From the NCBI RefSeq assembly GCF_028688855.1, contig NZ_JAQTXI010000002.1, positions 186,001 through 250,000 of the forward strand: DNA of 64,000 nt, written 5' to 3'. Numbering within the stretch: the stretch's first letter is position 1; each line of letters opens with the position of its first letter. The notes below the pieces were generated by a model. The model worked only from the letters and a program-made list of their open reading frames with translations. It was not told the origin of the DNA and did not search any database. The translations under genes and the position numbers were made by a program. Below, one piece after another: positions 53,959 to 61,020 of the stretch. This stretch comes from Neomegalonema sp. (lineage in GTDB: Bacteria; Pseudomonadota; Alphaproteobacteria; Rhodobacterales; Rhodobacteraceae).

Positions 53959-54030
53959 CGCCGACAGCCATATTTCCGCCTCAAGATCGCGTGAGACTTG
54001 CATTCACGAACGAGAGATCGCCTGTCGGCG
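53959..54030. promoter_or_regulatory. Nine-base inverted repeat upstream of the His-X-Asn repeat protein
   Basis: CGCCGACAG (53959-53967) and CTGTCGGCG (54022-54030) are perfect complements 54 bases apart, 80 bp before the repeat-protein start. They could be a looped operator pair or pair in the leader RNA. I find no convincing -35/-10 pair nearby. Confidence 0.35.
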
Positions 54031-54109
54031 TACAAGACTCCTCGTTGTCCGGAGCGTGGTCTGACATGCCTGCAGAAGCGACCTCCCGCCGTATGAGCAT
54101 GAGGACGCC

Positions 54110-54838
54110 ATGAAAGACGAATTCAAACCATTGCTGCTCGCCGTGGGGGCCCTGCTCACGCAGCTCGGCTCTCCGACCGCGACCCAGGCCGCCCCGACTC
54201 CCGAGGCCGCCGCAGAGACCTTCGCGGAGCCCGCCGCCCTCCGGGCGACGGCCGCCGCGACGCCCGGTCTTCGGGCCACGGCTCCCGTCCGCACCGCCCA
54301 GGCGGGCGCGACGCCCTTCCAGGGCCGTCCGCTGTTCCTGCCCCAGCAGGTCCAGCCCGGCCAGATCCTGGGCGCGCATGCGAACTCCGGCCCGACCGGA
54401 CACGCCAACGTGCCCGGACACGCCAATTTCAGCCGCGAACAGATGCAGGGGCAGTTCCTGGATCCGCGTGTGAATCCCGGCGGCTTCACGGGCGCGCATG
54501 CGAATTCCGGCCCGACCGGACACGCCAATGTGCCCGGACACGCCAACTTCAATCAGCAGATGCAGGGGCAGTTCCTGGATCCGCGCGTGAGTCCCGGCGG
54601 ATTCGCGGGCCAGCATGCGAACTCCGGCCCGGCGGGACACGCCAACGTGCCCGGACACGCCAACTTCAACCGCGAGATCATCAATCCGCAGTTCACGCCC
54701 CAGATCAATCCGGGCGTGTTCCAGGGCGCGCATGTGAACTCGGGGCCGACCGGCCACGCCAACACCGGCGGCCACGCCAACTTCAACCGCGAGACCGTCA
54801 ATCCGCAGATCAATCCGGGCCTGCTCTTCAGGCGCTGA
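54110..54838 (+). CDS. His-X-Asn repeat protein, probable modified-peptide (RiPP) precursor
   Basis: Protein of 242 residues that I do not recognise as a named family. The N terminus (MKDEFKPLLLAVGALLTQLG, then ATQAAP) looks like a signal or leader segment. Residues 30-85 are Ala/Pro-rich. Residues 89-225 hold four 19-residue repeats spaced 39-40 residues apart. Each carries three His-X-Asn tripeptides (H90, H98, H104; H130, H138, H144; H169, H177, H183; H208, H216, H222), eleven HAN and one HVN. Spacers contain QGQFLDPRV-PGGF. The tail is NPQINPGLLFRR. It has no Cys. GAGGA lies four bases before the ATG. It is followed directly by radical SAM and other modification genes, which is why a precursor role is proposed. 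Confidence 0.85.
   Translation: MKDEFKPLLLAVGALLTQLGSPTATQAAPTPEAAAETFAEPAALRATAAATPGLRATAPVRTAQAGATPFQGRPLFLPQQVQPGQILGAHANSGPTGHANVPGHANFSREQMQGQFLDPRVNPGGFTGAHANSGPTGHANVPGHANFNQQMQGQFLDPRVSPGGFAGQHANSGPAGHANVPGHANFNREIINPQFTPQINPGVFQGAHVNSGPTGHANTGGHANFNRETVNPQINPGLLFRR
54374..54784 (+). repeat. Four tandem coding repeats with three His-X-Asn motifs each
   Basis: Units at 54374-54430, 54494-54550, 54611-54667 and 54728-54784 encode residues 89-107, 129-147, 168-186 and 207-225. Shared core: H-A/V-N-S-G-P-T/A-G-H-A-N, then V-P or T-G, then G-H-A-N-F. Units 1-3 are nearly identical in DNA and protein. Unit 4 is the most diverged, suggesting recent duplication of the first three. Confidence 0.9.
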
Positions 54839-54874
54839 GCGTCCGGCCGGGCTCCCGGCGGAAGGAGGCCGTTC

Positions 54875-56023
54875 ATGATCGACCCCTCCCGGCGCGCCGC
54901 CAGACGGCGCGAGATCTTCGCGGATCTGCTGATCCGTCTGCGCGCCTACCGGATGGATCCGGCCGTCCGGAGGCGGATCCTGACCGAGCCTCTCGCCGCC
55001 TTCGGACTGGCCGAGGGCGCGGCCTCTCCTCCCCTCCTCGCCGAGGGCGGAAGACGCGCTCCGCCCGAAGCCTTCGGCCAGGCCGTCACCGGCGCCCTGC
55101 TCTTCGGAGAGGAGGGCGCGGGTCCGGAGGGCGGTCCTCCGCCGCCCCTCGAGGCCCGGCTGACCGCCTCGGGGCTGCGTCCGGCGTCCCTGCTGCACGG
55201 TCCGGAGCCTCAACTCGCCGCCTGGCTGCGCTGGGCGGAGGATCGCGGACTCTGGGGGCTGCTCTCCGCGCTGGAGTGGCGCAAGGCGGAGGACGAAGGC
55301 AAGGGCGGCTACAGCAACCTCGCCCCGGCTCCGACTCCCGCCCGCCCCGGCTCCGGCTCCGGCGCGATGCGCAGCCTCCTGATCGCGCCCGACAAGGACA
55401 GGGCCCTGCTCGGCTGGATGGCCGTGGCTCTGGGCTGGGATTCCGTCGTGGGCGAGGTCCTCGGCTTTCCACCCTGCTGCCGCGCCTTCTTCGAGGCGAA
55501 TTGGCCCAAGGCCGCCGCCGAGCGTCAGGGCGATCTCGCGCCGCTGGTTCTGGAGGCGACCCAGGCCGCCGGACTCTCCGGCCCCTATGACTGGCGGCTG
55601 AATCTCTTCGCGCGCTATTTCGGCGCCGAGATCCTGAGTCATTTCCCCTGCCGCTGCGCTTGCGCCGCTTCTCTGGCTCAGGCGCGGCGGCTGGAGGCGG
55701 GGCTTCGCCTCCTCGATCCGGAGCGCGCCGCCCGGACCCGCAGCCTGATGCGCGGCCTGGTCCTCTATTCGGAGCGGGGCGGCGTGGCTCTGGCGCCGGA
55801 GGGCCGGCTCGGGGCTTCGGGAATCGAGGCGCCGCAGGGCTGGCTGCTCTCCGATCCGCAAGGGCCTCTGGGGCGGGCGCTGGCCTCCGGAGAAACGCCC
55901 CAGCCCGAGGCGGGCGGAAAGGCCCGGTTCGCCGGGACGGACCTCCTCTGCGACCTCGCCGATTTCAGCGCCGACGGACTCGAAGCTCCCGCAGAGCTTC
56001 CGGAAAGGGCCATGGCCCCATGA
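54875..56023 (+). CDS. Cys-rich protein resembling DUF483, in the peptide-modification cluster
   Basis: Protein of 382 residues of unknown function. Two Cys patches stand out: LGFPPCCRAFFEANWP (Cys201, Cys202) and HFPCRCACAASLAQARR (His256, Cys259, Cys261, Cys263), between which runs GPYDWRLNLFARYFGAEIL. A G-(Y/F)-P-x-C-C-x2-F pattern followed by H-x-P-C-x-C-x-C-x2-S resembles DUF483-type proteins, suggesting metal or Fe-S binding. The N-terminal 100 residues (REIFADLLIRLRAYRMDPAVRRRILTEP) could bind peptide. It lies 36 bp after the repeat-protein gene and 60 bp before the radical SAM gene, on the same strand. Confidence 0.72.
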   Translation: MIDPSRRAARRREIFADLLIRLRAYRMDPAVRRRILTEPLAAFGLAEGAASPPLLAEGGRRAPPEAFGQAVTGALLFGEEGAGPEGGPPPPLEARLTASGLRPASLLHGPEPQLAAWLRWAEDRGLWGLLSALEWRKAEDEGKGGYSNLAPAPTPARPGSGSGAMRSLLIAPDKDRALLGWMAVALGWDSVVGEVLGFPPCCRAFFEANWPKAAAERQGDLAPLVLEATQAAGLSGPYDWRLNLFARYFGAEILSHFPCRCACAASLAQARRLEAGLRLLDPERAARTRSLMRGLVLYSERGGVALAPEGRLGASGIEAPQGWLLSDPQGPLGRALASGETPQPEAGGKARFAGTDLLCDLADFSADGLEAPAELPERAMAP

Positions 56024-56083
56024 TCCCCGGCTGACGCCGCCTGCGGCCCGACCCGGGCCGCGCCTTTCACAGGAGACCGGACG

Positions 56084-57670
56084 ATGCGCTACTATGGCTC
56101 CGCCGTTCTCGAATCCGAGGAATCGGCCGATCTGCCGATCCGCTTCGGCAAGAGCTACGCGCCTCGGGGCGCCGTGACCCTGGCTCGCGACACCCTGGTT
56201 TCCTCCGCCGCGACGGGCCTGACCGAAACGGCCTGGGGGCCTCTGGCGACGGCGGCCGACTCGGGCTCCTGGGCCTTCCTCACCCGCCGCGAGGCCGAAC
56301 GCCTGAGCGGGCTGCGCGAGGGGCGGTCCTTCGGCGCCTTCGCCGACGAATGGCCTGCGGAGGCTCTGGGCGGGCCGGAGGAGTTCCTCGGCCTGCTCTT
56401 CCGGCGGGGGCTCGTCACGCTGGACGGCGCGACGGCGGCCGATCCGGCCATGTTCGAGGATTCCCCCAACATCCACAACGAAGGGCGGCTGATCGAGCTT
56501 CTGCTCTCGGAGAAATGCAATCTCGGCTGTCTCTATTGTCTGGCGGGGGCGCGTCCCGGCCAGCCGCACATGAGCCGCGAGACGGCCTTCCTCGCCGTGG
56601 ACGCCGCCTACGCCGTCGACGACGAACGCGGCCTGACCTTCGAATATTCCGGCGGCGAAGCCTTCCTCCGCTGGGAGCTGATGCAGGAGCTCACCGCCTA
56701 CATCCGCGCCCATCCGGAGCGCCGGGGACGTCCGGTCAACATCTGCGTCCAGACCAACGGCACGCTCTTCACGCCCGAGCGCATCGAATGGCTGCGCGCC
56801 AATCACGTGACGGTGGGGCTCTCGCTGGACGGAGATCCCGAATCCCACAACGTCAGCCGTCCGCAGGTGAACGGCGGGGAATCCTTCTCCAGGGTCATGC
56901 GCGGCGTGGACATGCTCCAGCGGGCGGGGGTGCCTTTCGGGGCTCTGGTGGTGCTGAACCGCGCCAACGCCGGAGACCCCCGCAAGCTGCTGGATTTCCT
57001 CACGCAGAACGGCATCGGCAGCGTGAAGGTCAATCCCATCGCCTTCCTCGGCGACGCCCGCCAGAAATGGGACGCCATGGGCATGGAGCAAGCCGAGATC
57101 GTCGCCTGGTTCAAGGAGTTCCTCGCGCTGCTCGTCCGGCGCGACGCCGACCTCATCGAGAGCAACGCCATCGACATGACGCGTCATCTCGTCAGCAAGC
57201 GCCGCGCGAGCCGCTGTCTGCGCGGCCATTGCGGCGCGGGCGAAGGCTTCGTGGCGGTGGGCGCCGACGGCTCGCTCTATCCCTGCGGCCGCGCCACGCA
57301 ATCGCCGGGGCTCAAGCTCGGGAACATCCGCGACGCCCGCCGCATCGACGATCCGGGCCGCGAGAACCCGCATGTCGTCGCCATCCGCGAGCGCCGCCCC
57401 CAGGATTACGACGATTGCCGCGTCTGTCCCTATCGCGCCTTCTGTCAGGCGGGATGCCCGGCGCAATCCTACGAGCGCTATGGGACCGTGCGCCACAAGA
57501 CGCCGGAATGCGCCTTCTTCAAGTCGATGTATCCGCATCTCATGGGCTGGCTGGCGCATGAGGCGGCGGCCATGAGCCACATGAACCGCCGCTTCTTCGC
57601 GCCGAGCGGAACGCCGCTCGCGCTGACCTCCCGCGCCCTCCTGCCGGAGCTTCAGCATCATGCCGCGTGA
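56084..57670 (+). CDS. Radical SAM/SPASM peptide-modifying enzyme
   Basis: Protein of 528 residues. An N-terminal region (1-130) without cluster motifs probably binds leader peptide. The radical SAM domain has Cys145-x3-Cys149-x2-Cys152 (EKCNLGCLYC), followed by EYSGGEAFLRWEL (the GGE motif) and VQTNGTLF. A C-terminal SPASM domain has eight Cys (378, 383, 401, 445, 448, 454, 458, 476), enough for two auxiliary [4Fe-4S] clusters, with CRVCPYRAFCQAGCPAQ. Related enzymes (HxsB, GrrM and sulfatase-maturase-like) modify peptides, some joining an aromatic residue to the third residue along. The proposed substrate is the His-X-Asn protein. It overlaps the next gene by 11 bp. Confidence 0.92.
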   Translation: MRYYGSAVLESEESADLPIRFGKSYAPRGAVTLARDTLVSSAATGLTETAWGPLATAADSGSWAFLTRREAERLSGLREGRSFGAFADEWPAEALGGPEEFLGLLFRRGLVTLDGATAADPAMFEDSPNIHNEGRLIELLLSEKCNLGCLYCLAGARPGQPHMSRETAFLAVDAAYAVDDERGLTFEYSGGEAFLRWELMQELTAYIRAHPERRGRPVNICVQTNGTLFTPERIEWLRANHVTVGLSLDGDPESHNVSRPQVNGGESFSRVMRGVDMLQRAGVPFGALVVLNRANAGDPRKLLDFLTQNGIGSVKVNPIAFLGDARQKWDAMGMEQAEIVAWFKEFLALLVRRDADLIESNAIDMTRHLVSKRRASRCLRGHCGAGEGFVAVGADGSLYPCGRATQSPGLKLGNIRDARRIDDPGRENPHVVAIRERRPQDYDDCRVCPYRAFCQAGCPAQSYERYGTVRHKTPECAFFKSMYPHLMGWLAHEAAAMSHMNRRFFAPSGTPLALTSRALLPELQHHAA

Positions 57671-58871
57671 CCTCGCCGAAGCCCTGCGGCTGGAGGAAGC
57701 CGAACGCCTCGCCCTTCTCGGTGATCTGGAGGGGGTCGTCTTCCCCGGTCCGGCGGGCGGAATCAGCGATTTCGCCGCGCGTCTGGGCGATCTTCAGCGC
57801 GCCGGAAAGGCCCGTCGCCGACTCGCCGCCGCCGGACTCTGCGCCGAGGGCTGGACCCGCCGCGCGCTCGGGACGCTGGCCGCCTGGCTCGACGCCCTCG
57901 CGCCCGAAGACGCCGCCGCCGCCTTCTCGCCGGGGACCGCCGCCAAGGCGCTGAGGCGCCCCGTCGGAAGCCCGGAGCAGGAGATCGGACTCGCGCGCTT
58001 CCTGATCGGCGCGCCGGGCTGCGCGGGCTTTCGTCTGGCGCTGCCCGCAGCCGCCTTCGGAGATCAGGACTGGCTCCATCTGCCCCATGCGAATCTGGTG
58101 GTCGGTTCGGCGGGAGGCTCGGTCCTGATCGCCGATGAAGAGGGCGAGATCCGCCTCTTCTGGACCGACGGCGCCGAAGCCGCCCTGCCCCGCTCCGGGC
58201 TGGAGCAGGAGGCGGCCATTCTCCCGGATCGGCTCCACGCCCTGCCGAGGGCGGGCGGATGGCCGGTGCTGAACTTCGCGCCCGAAGCGGCCTGGCTGGA
58301 CAATCCCGTCCCCCTGCTGGCCGACCCGACCGAGGCCCTGCCGATCCTCGCACAGGGGCGGGGCTTGCTCGCAGACGTTTGGCCCATGGCCTCGCGGGCC
58401 GTGGAGCGGGCCTTTCACGCGCTCTTCGTCTTCGACCTCCTGCCGGGCGGCGGCACCTCGAGCGTGAGCCGGGGCGATTTTCAGGGGATCTTCGCGGCCT
58501 CCCTGCGCGATCCGGTTCAGGTGGCGGATCTCCTCAGCCATGAGGGCGCCCATACGCGCATCGCGCCGGTCTACGCGCTCGACCCCATGCTGGCCAACGA
58601 CGCCGAACGCATCCACCCCTCGCCCTGGCGCAAGGACCTGCGGCCTCTGAGCGGCGTGATGAACGGCGTCCACGCCTTCGTGAACGTCTGCGAATTCTAC
58701 CGGCGCCTGATGATCCTGCGGCCCGATTTCGCGGCGGATCTCGCGCAGATCCGCGATCTCGAAGCCGGGCGCGTGCGCGAGGCCTGGACCTATCTGCGCG
58801 GGCAGGCGCGCCCGACGCAGGTCGGAGAAATCTTTCTGGCGAAGCTCGGCGCGGCGGCGGAGGCGCTCTGA
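57660..58871 (+). CDS. HExxH-motif putative peptide-modification protein
   Basis: Protein of 403 residues. It has a helical N terminus and a central segment with FALFVFDLLPGG-like AFHALFVFDLLPGGGTSSVSRGDF. The metal motif is His294-Glu-Gly-Ala-His298 in DLLSHEGAHTRIAPVYALDP, then PWRKDLRPLSGVMNGVHAFVNVCEFYRRL, which in this family follows the HExxH. That layout matches the mod_HExxH domain seen in radical SAM peptide systems, including as a C-terminal fusion in FxsB. A protease or metal-dependent modification role is possible; its reaction is not established. It overlaps the radical SAM gene by 11 bp and precedes the oxygenase gene by two bases. Confidence 0.85.
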   Translation: MPRDLAEALRLEEAERLALLGDLEGVVFPGPAGGISDFAARLGDLQRAGKARRRLAAAGLCAEGWTRRALGTLAAWLDALAPEDAAAAFSPGTAAKALRRPVGSPEQEIGLARFLIGAPGCAGFRLALPAAAFGDQDWLHLPHANLVVGSAGGSVLIADEEGEIRLFWTDGAEAALPRSGLEQEAAILPDRLHALPRAGGWPVLNFAPEAAWLDNPVPLLADPTEALPILAQGRGLLADVWPMASRAVERAFHALFVFDLLPGGGTSSVSRGDFQGIFAASLRDPVQVADLLSHEGAHTRIAPVYALDPMLANDAERIHPSPWRKDLRPLSGVMNGVHAFVNVCEFYRRLMILRPDFAADLAQIRDLEAGRVREAWTYLRGQARPTQVGEIFLAKLGAAAEAL

Positions 58872-58873
58872 TC

Positions 58874-60199
58874 ATGAAGGACGAAGCTCTCGCGACGACG
58901 TTGAACCCCGAGGTCCGCGCGGCTCTCGCGGCCTCCGACGAGAGCCTGCGGGCTCTGGCGGCGGATCTGGAGCGGATCGGCTTCGTGGGGATCGGGGCTC
59001 CGGCTCTGGCGCCCGCGCTCCACGCCGAATTGCTGGAGGAGGCGCTCGCCCAACGCGCCGCCGCCTGGGAGAACCTCGCCACGGCGGATTTCGATCAGCA
59101 GCTGATGCGGGCGGAGCTCGGCCCCCTGGGGGCGGCCTTCCTGAAGACCATCGGCGCGCCCTTCCTCTCGGCGCTGATGGGCGAGGCTCTGGAGGTCAGC
59201 CGGGAAAGCACCTGCTACACCTATTACGACGCGGCGGAATCGCGGCTCGGGGTGCATCTGGACCGCAAGGACTCCTGCGCCTGCACCCTCATCCTCTATC
59301 TGGAGGCCTCCCATCCGCCCGGCGCCGCGCCGAGCCGGGGCCTGAGCCTCGAAGTCTTCGCGCCCGGCCGCGCCCCCGGAGAGGCTCCCGTCCACGTCAT
59401 CCCCACCCAGAGCAACGGACTCGCCATAGGCCGGGGCTCGGAGGTTCCGCATGGGCGTCCGAATCTGGCGGCGGGCGAAAGAGTGATCGCGCTGACGGCC
59501 TGCTTCCACCGGGCCGAAGCCGGAGCCGGGGCTCGGGCGAAGGCCGCCGAAGAGGCCCTGCTCTCCGAGGGGCTGGAGGCCTGGGGACAAGGCGATCTCG
59601 CGACGGCCCATGCGCGGTTTCAGGCTCTGGCGGCGCGGGCCCCGATGACGGCGGCTCTGGCGGGGGGCTTCGGGCGCGTCTTCTGGAGCGCCGGAGATTT
59701 CGAGGGCGCGCGTCAGAGCTTCAAGGCGGCGGCGGATCTCGAAGGCGACGATCCTTCGCATTGGTCCAACATCGGGCTCGCCCTGCGCGACATGCAGGCG
59801 CGGGATCAGGCCTTCGCGAGCTTCCGCGCCGCCCTGACCCTGAATCCGCAATTCGCTCCGGCGCTGAACGAATGGGCCAACACCCTGCAGGATCAGGGCG
59901 AGCCCGCCGCCGCGCTGAAGCTCTACGAGCGCTCCCTCGCGGAGGACGCCAGCCGGGCGGTGGTGCATCACAATCTCGGCGTCTGCTGGGGGCGGCTCGG
60001 CCATGACCAGATCGCCGCCGAATGCTATCTGACCGCCCTCCGGCTGGATCCCGGATACGCCCACGCCCTGGAGGAGCTGGGCGATCTCTACGGCCGTTAC
60101 GGCGATCTCGCCCAGGCTCAGGGCTATCTGGCGCGGGCGGGCACCCCGCGCGCCGTCGAGATCAGGACGCGCCATGCGCAGAAGACGCAGCGCCTCTGA
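58874..60199 (+). CDS. 2OG-Fe(II) oxygenase-like domain fused to TPR repeats
   Basis: Protein of 441 residues. Residues about 30-215 resemble a 2-oxoglutarate/Fe(II) dioxygenase: His128-x-Asp130 in RLGVHLDRKDSCACTLILYLE, distal His193 in SEVPHGRPNLAAGERVIALTACF, and Arg203 as a 2-oxoglutarate ligand candidate. Residues about 228-420 form five or six tetratricopeptide repeats (NIGLALRDMQARDQAFASFRAALTLNPQFAPALNEWAN and similar). The TPR half could bind the repetitive substrate, and hydroxylation of the peptide is a plausible role. Both are inference. It is the last gene of the same-strand cluster and its stop is six bases from the convergent hydrolase. Confidence 0.82.
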   Translation: MKDEALATTLNPEVRAALAASDESLRALAADLERIGFVGIGAPALAPALHAELLEEALAQRAAAWENLATADFDQQLMRAELGPLGAAFLKTIGAPFLSALMGEALEVSRESTCYTYYDAAESRLGVHLDRKDSCACTLILYLEASHPPGAAPSRGLSLEVFAPGRAPGEAPVHVIPTQSNGLAIGRGSEVPHGRPNLAAGERVIALTACFHRAEAGAGARAKAAEEALLSEGLEAWGQGDLATAHARFQALAARAPMTAALAGGFGRVFWSAGDFEGARQSFKAAADLEGDDPSHWSNIGLALRDMQARDQAFASFRAALTLNPQFAPALNEWANTLQDQGEPAAALKLYERSLAEDASRAVVHHNLGVCWGRLGHDQIAAECYLTALRLDPGYAHALEELGDLYGRYGDLAQAQGYLARAGTPRAVEIRTRHAQKTQRL

Positions 60200-60205
60200 G
60201 GCCGT

Positions 60206-61003
60206 TCAGAGGCTGGCGGCGAAATCCCGGAAGGCCTTCACGAAGGCCTCCGGCTCCTCCAGATGGGGCGCATGGCCCGAAGCCTCGAAGCGCGCCGGAC
60301 GGGCGTCGGGCGCCGTCTCGACCAGCCATTCCGAGGTCTCCGGCGCGTAAAGCCTGCTGCGGGCGCCATAGGCCACCAGCCAGGGCAGAGAGATCCGGGG
60401 AACGAGAGGACGCATGTCCATGGCGAGCATCTCCTCCCAATAGGGCAGGATCGCCCGAGGATCGTTCGAGAAGACCTGACGGAGGGCTTCTTCGGGGCTC
60501 ATGTCGGGCCCGCCCTCGCGCCCGGCGAAGGTGACGCGGGCGACCTTCCGTCCGGCGACGGGCCAGTCGTCGCGCATCTCCTCCAGCCCCCGGCGCAGAC
60601 GCTCCGGCGTCTGGTCGCGCAGGCCCAGAGCCCAGTCCGGCCCGAGCTTCGGCCCCATGTCGATGGTGACCAGCCCCGCCAGATCTCCCGGACCCCGCCG
60701 CTCCAGAAGACGCCAGGCCGCCGCCGCCCCCATCGACCAGCCGACGAGAATCGCGCCCGGCCCCGCCGCCTCGATCTCGCGGGCGGCGAGATCGGCGCAG
60801 GCGTCGAGCGTGGCGGGCTGCGCGCGTCCTGCGCCATGGCCCGGCAGATCCGGCGCGCGACAGGCGAAGTCCGGCCCCAGCCGGGCGATCAGCCGATCAA
60901 AACTCGCGCCGCTCATCGTCCAGCCGTGGAGCAGCACCACAGGCCGCGCGCCGCTCCGCGCGGCCCGGGAAGAGGCGGCGTCGCCCGATGCGGGATTGGT
61001 CAT
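60206..61003 (-). CDS. Alpha/beta-hydrolase (BioH/pimeloyl-ACP-esterase-like)
   Basis: Serine hydrolase of 265 residues. Oxyanion motif VVLLHGWTMSG (about 23-33), nucleophile elbow ILVGWSMGAAAAW with Ser near residue 90, and catalytic His in ASGHAPHLEEPEAF (about 245). The fold matches BioH and related carboxylesterases. Carboxylester cleavage is expected. The substrate is unknown. It begins 17 bp upstream of, and in the same direction as, the end of the PstS/OmpA fusion gene, so it is probably co-transcribed from there. It is convergent with the TPR oxygenase, so it may not belong to the peptide cluster. Confidence 0.85.
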   Translation of the reverse strand: MTNPASGDAASSRAARSGARPVVLLHGWTMSGASFDRLIARLGPDFACRAPDLPGHGAGRAQPATLDACADLAAREIEAAGPGAILVGWSMGAAAAWRLLERRGPGDLAGLVTIDMGPKLGPDWALGLRDQTPERLRRGLEEMRDDWPVAGRKVARVTFAGREGGPDMSPEEALRQVFSNDPRAILPYWEEMLAMDMRPLVPRISLPWLVAYGARSRLYAPETSEWLVETAPDARPARFEASGHAPHLEEPEAFVKAFRDFAASL

Positions 61004-61020
61004 GCGGCCTCCTCCCGCCT

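Noticed and set aside
54374..54784. CRISPR-like array from the regularly spaced repeats
   Set aside because: The repeats are in frame within a protein gene, spacers are themselves related, and no cas genes are present.
60206..61003. Alpha/beta hydrolase as a member of the peptide cluster
   Set aside because: It is on the opposite strand, convergent, and arranged as a continuation of the PstS/OmpA transcription unit.
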